Assembly: GCA_900549665.1 (NCBI GenBank)
Contig: URPH01000025.1
Span: 1 to 41,823, forward strand
Source: an uncultured Lachnospiraceae bacterium
GTDB lineage: Bacteria; Bacillota; Clostridia; Lachnospirales; Lachnospiraceae
Direction: 5' to 3'
Length of the DNA: 41,823 nt
Shown: positions 8,450 to 15,339 of the stretch, in pieces
Layout: each line of letters begins with the position of its first letter
How positions within the stretch are numbered: position 1 is the first letter of the stretch
Position numbers and translations under genes: made by a program
Notes under the pieces: generated by a model
What the model was told of the DNA's origin: nothing
What the model saw: only the letters and a program-made list of their open reading frames with translations
Database searches by the model: none

Positions 8450-8482
8450 TTTTTGACTTTTTGACCTTTTGACCTTTTGACC
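8450..8482 (+). repeat. short tandem repeat of TTTTGACC
   Basis: Four near-perfect tandem copies of an 8-9 base unit (TTTTTGAC, TTTTTGACC, TTTTGACC, TTTTGACC) lie in the divergent region between pfkA and the pseudouridine synthase gene, ending 21 bases before the latter's ATG. Each unit contains TTGAC, a -35-like string, so one copy may serve the plus-strand promoter. A replication-slippage repeat is the simplest explanation. Confidence 0.6.
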
Positions 8483-8503
8483 CGGATATCGTAAAATGCA
8501 GTT

Positions 8504-9439
8504 ATGACAAAAGAACGAATCATTCATTACCGAATACCAAATTCATACGAAGGTCACAAAATATCTGAATTTTTGCGCAATCAGGGGATATCGACCAAAT
8601 CCATTATCCGTCTGAAAAGTGATGTGGAAAATGTCCTTTTAAACGATGAGCCCGGATTCATCAACCGGATCCTGAAAAAAGATGACAGGCTTACGCTCTG
8701 TGTAAAAGAGCTGGAGTCCTCCAAAAAGATTCCACCGGTCGATCTGCCGCTCTCCATTATTTATGAGGATGAGGATATCCTTATTGTCAATAAGCCTGCA
8801 AATATGCCGATCCATCCTTCGATGAACAATTATGAAAATACACTCGGCAATGCTGTAGCTTATTACTATATGAAAAAGGGCGAACCTTTTCTGTACCGGT
8901 GCATCAACCGTCTGGACCGCGATACCACCGGGCTTACCATACTGGCCAAGCATTATTTAAGCTGTGGAATTTTATATGATGAGATGGAGAGCCGTGAAAT
9001 CAAAAGAACGTATTATGCCATTGTCGAAAACCGGACAGTTTTTGATGCGCCCTATGCTCACAGGCTTTTGCAGACAGGCACGATCGATCTGCCGCTTGGC
9101 CGCAAGCCGGATTCGGCAATTGAGCGCATGGTGGATATTAAAAGCGGAGATAAGGCCATCACTCATTACCGTGTTCTGGCAACAAATGATGGCCTTAGTC
9201 TGTTGGAACTGCAGCTGGATACCGGAAGAACACACCAGATCCGTGTGCATATGCAGGCAATCGGGCATCCGCTTATCGGTGATTTTTTGTACAATCCCAA
9301 GGATACTCATATGAAACGACAGGCTCTGCACGCAGGAAAGCTTTCCTTCCGGCATCCCATTACGAAAGAAACGCTTTCCTTTACAGCACCTGTTCCGCAG
9401 GATATGCAGGTCTTTTTCCCGGACCGGACACTTTCCTGA
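8504..9439 (+). CDS. RluD-family large-subunit rRNA pseudouridine synthase
   Basis: Isomerises uridine to pseudouridine in structured RNA, most likely 23S rRNA. The 311-residue protein has an N-terminal S4-like RNA-binding region (about 10-70), then the catalytic domain with YEDEDILIVNKPANMPIHPS (87-106) and the signature RLDRDTTG (136-143), whose first aspartate (Asp138) is the catalytic residue. The C-terminal block TGRTHQIRVHMQAIGHPLIGD is typical. The usual HRLD is NRLD here. No clear ribosome binding site precedes the ATG; the leader holds an unusual tandem repeat. The exact target uridine (RluC/RluD/RluA type) cannot be told. Single-gene unit ended by its own terminator. Confidence 0.92.
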   Translation: MTKERIIHYRIPNSYEGHKISEFLRNQGISTKSIIRLKSDVENVLLNDEPGFINRILKKDDRLTLCVKELESSKKIPPVDLPLSIIYEDEDILIVNKPANMPIHPSMNNYENTLGNAVAYYYMKKGEPFLYRCINRLDRDTTGLTILAKHYLSCGILYDEMESREIKRTYYAIVENRTVFDAPYAHRLLQTGTIDLPLGRKPDSAIERMVDIKSGDKAITHYRVLATNDGLSLLELQLDTGRTHQIRVHMQAIGHPLIGDFLYNPKDTHMKRQALHAGKLSFRHPITKETLSFTAPVPQDMQVFFPDRTLS

Positions 9440-9453
9440 CCGGTCTGTTTTTT
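9422..9453 (+). terminator. terminator overlapping the end of the pseudouridine synthase gene
   Basis: GACCGG (9422-9427) pairs with CCGGTC (9440-9445) across the stop codon, followed by TGTTTTTT. The six-base GC-rich stem plus T-run fits a rho-independent terminator on the plus strand. Confidence 0.65.
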
Positions 9454-9487
9454 ATCTATTTCCTGACTCCGGCAAGGCGCTTTGCAG

Positions 9488-10219
9488 CTATCCGACAGTC
9501 TCCCTGCTTATCAGCCTCCAGAAAATAAGCAGAACCGCAACACATGCCACAACGGCTGCCACGATCCAGATATTGCCCGGAACCTTCATGCACGCAGACA
9601 TCATATGATATATTCCGGTCTGAATATTTCCTTTGGGGCCTTCCTTCATAATATCGTTTATATATCCGGGTGCCATGCAGCCTATCATCCAGAGCGCCCA
9701 GAGGATCCAGAAGCCCTTCTGATCTTTAAACTTCAGCATCAGACTGCCTAAAAAAATGCGGACAAGCGGTGCACAGATAAAGCTGATCAAAAGGATCATG
9801 CTCCAGATTTTCTTTGTAAACAGCTCTTCATAGGTAAATTGACTGTAAAAAGGAATTTTTAAAATCAGCTGTTCCACATTCTTTAAGATGGCCAGGAGCA
9901 GAACAGATAACGCCATAAACAGATAGGATGTAAAAAACTCCTGGACAAAAAAGCTTTTTCTTGTCATGCCAAAGCCTATATACCGGCTGAAGCCCGCACC
10001 AAACTCCGTCATTCCCACAAATACATATATGGCCAAAAAGATCACCAGTGATATCATGGTGCCAACGGTGGCAACCGTAAACTCACTATCCCTGATTATC
10101 CCGTTTCTTTGCAGAAAGCTCAACACGAATAAAAGCAGACTCCCCAGCAGAAATCCAACGAGCTGGCTGCCGAAATACAATTTTAACAGGTTTCTTCTCA
10201 ATTCAATCCCTTGCAGCAT
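9488..10219 (-). CDS. multi-pass membrane protein of a YtrA-regulated ABC system
   Basis: From the ATG at 10219 (preceded by GAGGAGGAAG; an upstream in-frame ATG lacks such a site) the protein has 243 residues and about six membrane segments, the usual shape of an ABC-2-type permease. The loop GFGMTRKSFFVQEFFTSY, after the first membrane pair, resembles that in the neighbouring protein at 10233-10871 (GMGCTRKSVTAAVW), so the two are probably diverged paralogues forming a heteromeric pore. It is the last gene of the GntR > ATPase > permease > permease run. The transported substrate is unknown. Confidence 0.7.
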   Translation of the reverse strand: MLQGIELRRNLLKLYFGSQLVGFLLGSLLLFVLSFLQRNGIIRDSEFTVATVGTMISLVIFLAIYVFVGMTEFGAGFSRYIGFGMTRKSFFVQEFFTSYLFMALSVLLLAILKNVEQLILKIPFYSQFTYEELFTKKIWSMILLISFICAPLVRIFLGSLMLKFKDQKGFWILWALWMIGCMAPGYINDIMKEGPKGNIQTGIYHMMSACMKVPGNIWIVAAVVACVAVLLIFWRLISRETVG

Positions 10220-10232
10220 TGTTCTTCCTCCT

Positions 10233-10871
10233 CTATCTGACGTTATACCGGAAAAGATGAATATTATAAACAACCATTCCGATCACCATAACCACAAGCG
10301 ATGTGATGACCGCAATGCCAAATACACTGTCTCCTACGCGGCTGACAATACTTGCCACACCAAATCCGTCTTTATCCGGAACACCCATGAGGACGATGGC
10401 AATACCGATGGTCATTGATACCAGACAGCCGACGGCTATGCCCACCGCATGGTTATAAATGGCAATAACCGAAGCTATACTGTTTAATCCCAGTACAAAA
10501 AGAAATCCGCACGCCTGGGCAACGACTGTTTTTACTGTGAGCTCATCAGGTGAAAACCAGTAAAAAACAATAATATTCAACACGATCATGGCCACAAACA
10601 AAATTAACCATCTTAACCAGACCGCCGCTGTCACGCTTTTTCTCGTACATCCCATTCCGATATAAGTCGGTATATTCTGCGAGACATCCATCATGCCCAG
10701 CATATAAATAAGCATTGACTGCCCCAGACCCACAATCAGCGACAGCCGGATGTTTTTGGCATTCAGCATTTTGAAATACACAAAGAAGATTACCGCAGAG
10801 AGAAGTGCTTTCAATACCATTTGCATGGTGTTTTGCATATCAGCCCGCAAAATCCTGACAATCCTATTCAT
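10233..10871 (-). CDS. multi-pass membrane protein of a YtrA-regulated ABC system
   Basis: The start at 10871 follows AAAGGAGG and gives 212 residues with six predicted membrane helices. Its ATG lies inside the last codons of the ABC ATPase gene (8-base overlap), and the second permease starts 13 bases after its stop, so translation is coupled. The motif GMGCTRKSVTAAVWLRW after the second helix is shared in form with its neighbour. Gene order and size suggest an ABC-2-like exporter of the Ytr/bacteriocin-resistance type; the substrate cannot be inferred. Confidence 0.7.
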   Translation of the reverse strand: MNRIVRILRADMQNTMQMVLKALLSAVIFFVYFKMLNAKNIRLSLIVGLGQSMLIYMLGMMDVSQNIPTYIGMGCTRKSVTAAVWLRWLILFVAMIVLNIIVFYWFSPDELTVKTVVAQACGFLFVLGLNSIASVIAIYNHAVGIAVGCLVSMTIGIAIVLMGVPDKDGFGVASIVSRVGDSVFGIAVITSLVVMVIGMVVYNIHLFRYNVR

Positions 10872-11745
10872 GCGTTTCCTCCTTTCCGCATAAAGCCACA
10901 AAAACATCCTGTAAGGTCATTGTATGTACATCAACATCTTTTTCCTTTGTATCCAGCACTTCCTCAGGATCAAGCAAAAGTGTCACACCCTTGCTCCGTC
11001 CAAGCGTCTCTGTGTGATATTCCTTTTTTCCTTCGCAGACTGCATCCACATCCTCTGCCTTTCCGCTTACATGAACCGTTCTTGCCAAAAGCTCATCGGT
11101 CTTTTCCTTTAATAAAACCTTTCCTTCATGGATGAAAATAACCTCTTCAAAAATACTGGCAGCTTCCTCGATGATATGTGTGGATATGACAAAGGTTCTT
11201 CCGCCTTTTGCATATTCATCCAGCAAAACCTTGTAAAAAGCTTCTCTGGCAACCACATCAAGACCGGTTACCGGTTCGTCCAGAAATGTGTATTTAGCGC
11301 CACTTGCCATCGCCACGATTATGGTCACCATGGACTGCATTCCTTTGGACAGCTTGTAGATCTTCATTTTTTCATCCAAACCAAACTCGGCAATGAGCTC
11401 TTTAGCAAGCTCTGCATTCCAGTCAGGATACAGGATGGATGCGATCCGCAGATATTCTTTGACCCTGCTCTGATTTCTGTTGTCGGCAGCCGTTGCGGCA
11501 AGCTCTCTGGAAAAGCAGATATCCTGCAGTGCCTTGCGGTTTTCCCATACCTTTTCTCCGTCTAACAGCACCTCGCCTGAGGTTGCCGGATTTTGTGCAC
11601 TGGCAATGGAAAGCATGGTTGTCTTACCGGCTCCGTTTCTGCCGATCAGTCCGTAGATCTTTTCCTCCTCCAATGTGAGATTTAATTCGTTTAATACGGT
11701 CTTTTTTCCATATACTTTACTGATTTGTTTTAATTTCAGGCTCAT
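10864..11745 (-). CDS. ABC transporter ATP-binding protein (YtrB-like)
   Basis: 293 residues from the ATG at 11745, which follows GGAGG; an upstream in-frame ATG lacks a ribosome binding site. Motifs: Walker A GRNGAGKT (35-42), signature LSKGMQ (132-137), Walker B YTFLDEP (152-158) and H-loop His190. The signature departs from LSGGQ, as is usual in the small-exporter subgroup controlled by YtrA-type regulators. The C-terminal ~80 residues form the accessory domain seen in such ATPases. It should energise the two membrane proteins encoded directly downstream. The adjacent GntR gene points to induction by a ligand, often a cell-wall antibiotic in relatives, but that is inference. Confidence 0.9.
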   Translation of the reverse strand: MSLKLKQISKVYGKKTVLNELNLTLEEEKIYGLIGRNGAGKTTMLSIASAQNPATSGEVLLDGEKVWENRKALQDICFSRELAATAADNRNQSRVKEYLRIASILYPDWNAELAKELIAEFGLDEKMKIYKLSKGMQSMVTIIVAMASGAKYTFLDEPVTGLDVVAREAFYKVLLDEYAKGGRTFVISTHIIEEAASIFEEVIFIHEGKVLLKEKTDELLARTVHVSGKAEDVDAVCEGKKEYHTETLGRSKGVTLLLDPEEVLDTKEKDVDVHTMTLQDVFVALCGKEETHE

Positions 11746-11802
11746 TTTTTCCTCCGATTCATTTTGTTTATATTGATTTATTGGCATCTTCGTTTTCTAT
11801 TT

Positions 11803-11827
11803 TGTTTATTTCTTCTGTTTATTTCTT
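11803..11827 (-). repeat. 12-base direct repeat in the A-rich leader of the ABC gene
   Basis: TGTTTATTTCTT occurs at 11803-11814 and again at 11816-11827 (period 13). On the transcribed minus strand this gives an A/G-rich leader with two AAGAAATAAACA units between the GntR stop and the ABC ATPase ribosome binding site. It may be a low-complexity unstructured leader favouring ribosome access, or slippage noise. Confidence 0.5.
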
Positions 11828-11867
11828 TTGTTTGTATCTTCTTTTGTGATTTCATTTAACTGATTGC

Positions 11868-12233
11868 TTAATCTGTATTTTCTTCAATCATTTTGATCAG
11901 CTCCGCCTTGTCAATTCCAAGCCCTTCCGCTTCCTGTAAAAGACTTTTTATGTATTTATCATAAAATTCCGCTTTGCGGCCTTCTCTGATCACCTGCTTT
12001 GCACCACTTGTCACAAACATACCGACACCTCTTTTTTTGTATAAAATCCCCTTGTCAACCAGTAAATTAATTCCTTTTGCAGCCGTGGCCGGGTTGATCG
12101 TGTAGATCTTTGCAAGATCATTAGTACTCGGCACACGTTCTTCCTCCAGAATGATATCCCGGAGAATATCATTTTCTATCATTTCCGCAATCTGTATATA
12201 AATTGATTTTTCCTGATTTAATACTTCCTTCAA
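11868..12233 (-). CDS. GntR-family regulator, YtrA subfamily
   Basis: At 121 residues it is the short YtrA type: an N-terminal winged helix (residues about 10-75: EKSIYIQIAEMIENDILR, VPSTNDLAKIYTINPATAAKGINLLVDKGILYKKRG) plus only two C-terminal helices for dimerisation and no large effector domain. Such proteins repress an adjacent ABC operon until a signal, commonly a cell-envelope antibiotic, relieves them. Here the gene is first in the operon, 122 bp before the ATPase gene. A strong promoter (12300-12328) with an overlapping inverted repeat (12280-12301) lies upstream, which fits autorepression. Confidence 0.9.
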   Translation of the reverse strand: MKEVLNQEKSIYIQIAEMIENDILRDIILEEERVPSTNDLAKIYTINPATAAKGINLLVDKGILYKKRGVGMFVTSGAKQVIREGRKAEFYDKYIKSLLQEAEGLGIDKAELIKMIEENTD

Positions 12234-12279
12234 TGATACGTTCCTTTCCTGATTTTATTTTGCTTTATCTCGTTCGTTG

Positions 12280-12301
12280 GTTCATTACTTATGTAACTAA
12301 C
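12280..12301 (-). promoter_or_regulatory. operator of the YtrA-type regulator
   Basis: Inverted repeat GTTCATTAC - TTAT - GTAACTAAC: the half sites read GTTnnTTAC on both strands (7 of 9 matched). It abuts the -10 box at 12300-12305 and covers the likely transcription start, the normal place for a repressor site. The regulator gene follows 46 bp downstream. Assignment to this regulator is by position. Confidence 0.65.
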
Positions 12302-12328
12302 CATAGCACTTAGTTTGTGATATGTCAA
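12300..12328 (-). promoter_or_regulatory. promoter of the GntR/ABC operon
   Basis: Minus-strand TTGACA (12323-12328), 17-bp spacer, TATGGT (12300-12305). Perfect -35 and ideal spacing, placed about 67 bp upstream of the GntR start and overlapped by the inverted repeat at 12280-12301. Confidence 0.75.
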
Positions 12329-12354
12329 CATGTAATTATTCAGAGCCGGGGTGC

Positions 12355-12412
12355 AAAAAAAGCCTGTCTTCCAACTTCCCTTCTCAATTCCGGGAAATCA
12401 AAAAACAGACTT
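12355..12412 (-). terminator. terminator after aroA
   Basis: On the minus strand AAGTCTGT pairs with ACAGGCTT (one wobble) with an inner TTCCC/GGGAA stem, and the hairpin is followed by seven Ts (12355-12361). It lies about 60 bp beyond the aroA stop and just before the GntR promoter. Confidence 0.7.
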
Positions 12413-12472
12413 TCCATATTAATCAACAAAAACAATATCAACTGTCAGAAAATACGATCCGGCAACCGCCAC

Positions 12473-13870
12473 TTACCCCTCCAGCTGTCTCATCACATCC
12501 TCCAGCACATCAAAATACTGAGCAAATGTCTTTCTGCAGCAGGATGGATTGAGGATATTGATTCCTTCGGCCCGAAGTCCGGTCAGCGCAAACGACATCG
12601 CCACACGATGATCATCATAGGTTTCTACATCACAGCCATGGGGCTGTCCCGGATAGATCGTCACAGCATCCTCTTTTTCATCAACGCGAATCCCCATCTT
12701 ATGAAGGTTATCCACGATCGCCCGGATCCTGTCACATTCCTGCAGCCGTATATGTCCGATCCCCACAATTGTGATCGGTGCATCTGCAAAAGGAGCTATC
12801 GCAGCAAGTGTCAGCGCCTGATCTGAAAATGCAGACATATCAACGGTAAATCCACCTTTCAGCCGTCCGCTTTCCGGTCCCTGCAAAACAATTTCCGGAC
12901 AGGCACTATCTGACTGTCCCCCGCATGTCTTGCATCCCATCCTTTGAAGCAGCTGCAAAAACTGTGTATCTCCCTGCAGCATATGATCTGTGACACCTTT
13001 CACACTGATTCGGATGCCAAGAATAGCGGCAAGCGCATAAAAGTATGCGGCAGCGGACATATCCGGTTCGACCTCATATGACAGGGCATGATATTTTTCG
13101 GTTCCGGAAATCTTATAAATCACACTGCTGCCGGGCTCTGTCCTATAACCTTCATCCGGATCAGGAAACGGACTATCCAAATCTTCCTTTTGATCATTTT
13201 CTTTAGCAGCTTTCCAAACCGTCACTCCAAAGCTTTTCATCATGTCCGCAGTCAGATCCACATAGCTAAGTCCATGCGAGCCGTTGACCAAAATCTCCAC
13301 CGGCTGCCCAAAGGTTCCGGCTGCGATCAGCAGCGCACTCAGAAACTGTGAGCTTTTATCGATATTAACGGTAAGCTTTGAGGGAATATCTTTTGTATTT
13401 CCTACTCCGACAATATGCAGCGGAAAATGTCCTTCCTCTTCCAGACATTCCACAAGAGCTCCTGCGCTACGCAATGTCTCGATCAGAGGCTGCATCGGTC
13501 TTTTCTTCATCTGCTCTGATGAGCGGATGATATAATCTCCTTTGCGAAATGCAAGCATCGCCACCAGGAAACGGGCAGCCGTACCGGCACTTCCTACATA
13601 AAGCTCTGCTTTTTTATTGGGGATTTCTCCGCCGAAACCGGCAATCGTAATATCAACTCCGAGTTTGCCATCGCTAACTATTTCTACCGGAAATCCCAGT
13701 GCCTTGATACATTCCAGAAAATGTGTGGCATCATCACTCGTAAGGCAGCCCTTTAAAGTGCTCTTTCCGTTTGCCATGGCGGCAATCAAAAGTGCACGGT
13801 TGGTAATTGACTTGGAACCCGGAACCACAACGGATATGTCTTTATTATCTGTCAGATTATTGATACTCAT
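12473..13870 (-). CDS. aroA: 3-phosphoshikimate 1-carboxyvinyltransferase (EPSP synthase)
   Basis: Catalyses the sixth step of the shikimate pathway, joining PEP and shikimate 3-phosphate. The protein has 465 residues, longer than the usual ~430 because of an inserted charged/Pro segment near residues 218-240 (KAAKENDQKEDLDSP). Recognised motifs: PGSKSITNRALLIAA (substrate lysine), GSAGTAARFL (the PEP/glyphosate loop), the DKSSQFLSALLIAA block, EPDMSAAAYF, the Asp in DMSAFSDQALTLAA, and the C-terminal DDHR. The PEP-loop residue matching E. coli Pro101 is Phe here. No other aro gene is adjacent. The gene follows an AraC-type regulator by 21 bp on the same strand and ends at a terminator. Confidence 0.95.
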   Translation of the reverse strand: MSINNLTDNKDISVVVPGSKSITNRALLIAAMANGKSTLKGCLTSDDATHFLECIKALGFPVEIVSDGKLGVDITIAGFGGEIPNKKAELYVGSAGTAARFLVAMLAFRKGDYIIRSSEQMKKRPMQPLIETLRSAGALVECLEEEGHFPLHIVGVGNTKDIPSKLTVNIDKSSQFLSALLIAAGTFGQPVEILVNGSHGLSYVDLTADMMKSFGVTVWKAAKENDQKEDLDSPFPDPDEGYRTEPGSSVIYKISGTEKYHALSYEVEPDMSAAAYFYALAAILGIRISVKGVTDHMLQGDTQFLQLLQRMGCKTCGGQSDSACPEIVLQGPESGRLKGGFTVDMSAFSDQALTLAAIAPFADAPITIVGIGHIRLQECDRIRAIVDNLHKMGIRVDEKEDAVTIYPGQPHGCDVETYDDHRVAMSFALTGLRAEGINILNPSCCRKTFAQYFDVLEDVMRQLEG

Positions 13871-13891
13871 TTATCTTTTCCTCTTTTTCTG

Positions 13892-14872
13892 TTAGTGTTC
13901 ATCGTCCGGCCCGGATATTTTCTCAATCCGTTCCTCTCTCTTGACCCGTCTGTAATCCAAAGGCTTCATGCCATAATATTCCCGGAAAACCTTGGCAAAC
14001 CGCCCCTGATTCACATAGCCGCACGCCTTTGCAATATCCGAAATACTCATTTTCCCTTCCGCAAGAAGCTCTGTTGCATATTGCATGCGCCTCGTGTTCA
14101 TATAAGCAGCCACGCCGGCACCATATACCATACGGAAATACCGTTTTAGACTTGTTTCGCTCACACCAAGACCTGCTGCAATCGTCTTTACGGAAATATG
14201 CCTGCTCAGATCCTCCGTCAAAATCTCATGTGCTTTTTTGGCAAGCACCGCCTGTCCCTTTGACAGATAGCAGTTGGCTGCTGCCATGGACATCGGCTGA
14301 TCCTGAAGCATTTTCAAGATCCGTAAAACCTCTAACCGTATCTGGCCGATATCTTTACGCCGGAAATATTCCGAGAGCTGTTTCCATACCTTTAACAGCT
14401 TTTCCGAAACAAAACCGGCAGCACCCTTATCGTATCTTTCCAATAAAACATCCGGCGATATTTCAAAATTACCCAGAATCGTATAGGTCTGCTCTGTAAA
14501 AGCAGCGCACAGGATATAAATTTCATAGCCCTGATAAAAGGAGGACGGATAATAAAAAGAATCCTGCACCATCTGGGCAGACGCATTGATCATGCCGCCC
14601 TCGATATAGTGACAGCGGTCATCAAAGGTTTTAAATTCACATCTTCCTTTTTCGCAATAATTGATCAGCAGAATATCTTTGGACAGCCCCTGATTATCAT
14701 TGGCGACGATCTGCGTATGGATATCATTGTAAACCAGATAGATCCCCGGAAGGATATAATATCCGGTAACCTCCATATGACCGTCACAAAGCCCGGAATA
14801 CATATGCAGCGTATCCTGCTTCCCTGCAATAAAGGCCTCGGTATTTTGTAAATGATCATCCCTTTGTGTCAT
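13892..14872 (-). CDS. AraC-family transcriptional regulator, divergent from feoAB
   Basis: A 326-residue protein. The C-terminal ~100 residues (about 215-315) hold the two helix-turn-helix units of the AraC/XylS family (ISVKTIAAGLGVSETSLKRYF and MSISDIAKACGYVNQGRFAKVF, then YYGMKPLDYRR). The N-terminal ~200 residues have the cupin-like strand pattern of a ligand-sensing domain (LLINYCEKGRCEF). Regulators of this shape sit beside siderophore and iron genes in many bacteria, and the intergenic region shared with feoA carries a 36-bp palindrome, so control of feoAB and itself is plausible but inferred. It has its own promoter at 14914-14943. aroA follows after 21 bp and may be cotranscribed, with no evident functional link. 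Confidence 0.88.
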   Translation of the reverse strand: MTQRDDHLQNTEAFIAGKQDTLHMYSGLCDGHMEVTGYYILPGIYLVYNDIHTQIVANDNQGLSKDILLINYCEKGRCEFKTFDDRCHYIEGGMINASAQMVQDSFYYPSSFYQGYEIYILCAAFTEQTYTILGNFEISPDVLLERYDKGAAGFVSEKLLKVWKQLSEYFRRKDIGQIRLEVLRILKMLQDQPMSMAAANCYLSKGQAVLAKKAHEILTEDLSRHISVKTIAAGLGVSETSLKRYFRMVYGAGVAAYMNTRRMQYATELLAEGKMSISDIAKACGYVNQGRFAKVFREYYGMKPLDYRRVKREERIEKISGPDDEH

Positions 14873-14913
14873 TCGTATCTCCTGCGCTTTTTGCCCACGA
14901 CATCTTTATATGT

Positions 14914-14943
14914 ATTATATGTTCAACTCTTTTAAAATGTAAA
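14914..14943 (-). promoter_or_regulatory. promoter of the AraC-type regulator
   Basis: Minus-strand TTTACA (14938-14943), 18-bp spacer, perfect TATAAT (14914-14919), about 42 bp before the start codon. Confidence 0.65.
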
Positions 14944-15006
14944 GCATTATAAATCCGTGGCTAATCAGACCTTTTTTATCTGACATGATATAGATATATT
15001 CAGTGA

Positions 15007-15042
15007 GTAATATTAAACTAATTCTCGTTAGTCTTATATTAC
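15007..15042 (+). promoter_or_regulatory. 36-bp palindromic operator upstream of feoA
   Basis: Arms GTAATATTAAACTAA (15007-15021) and TTAGTCTTATATTAC (15028-15042) are inverted repeats matching at 13 of 15 positions around a 6-base spacer. The site lies 70 bp before feoA, between the divergent AraC-type gene and feoAB. Position suggests an iron-responsive operator. Candidates are a DtxR/Fur-type metallorepressor encoded elsewhere or the adjacent AraC-type protein, although AraC proteins more often use direct repeats. Confidence 0.65.
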
Positions 15043-15111
15043 CACATGCAGTATCTGCCAGATTGCAGAGCCTGCTATTTTTAAATTTAATCTGACAGGA
15101 GGACACAAAGC

Positions 15112-15339
15112 ATGCAATTATCAGAAGCTAAATCCGGGGATTCCGGATATATCAGCTCTATAACAGGCAGTCATCATTTATTATCAAGACTGATCGGAAT
15201 TGGTATTGTGGAAGGCAGCCGGATCAGAGTGATCCAAAACCGGAAAAACCAGCCGGTCCTTTTCTATTGCAGGGATTCGGTTATTGCCTTAAGCAAACAT
15301 GACTGTAGCAGAATTTATATCGAGGAGGTTCTAAAATGA
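15112..15339 (+). CDS. feoA: ferrous iron transport protein A
   Basis: This 75-residue protein has the SH3-like fold pattern of FeoA (LSEAKSGDSGYISSI, then LLSRLIGIGIVEGSRIRVI and DSVIALSKHDCSRIYIE). FeoA is a small cytoplasmic partner required for FeoB-mediated Fe(II) uptake. The start follows CAGGAGGACA. Its last codons overlap feoB by four bases (ATGA), so translation is coupled. The gene is transcribed away from the AraC-type regulator, behind the 36-bp palindrome. Confidence 0.93.
   Translation: MQLSEAKSGDSGYISSITGSHHLLSRLIGIGIVEGSRIRVIQNRKNQPVLFYCRDSVIALSKHDCSRIYIEEVLK

Noticed and set aside
14915..15106. A 63-codon minus-strand frame across the feoA upstream region.
   Set aside because: It overlaps the araC-type promoter and the large palindrome, has no ribosome binding site and no recognisable protein pattern.
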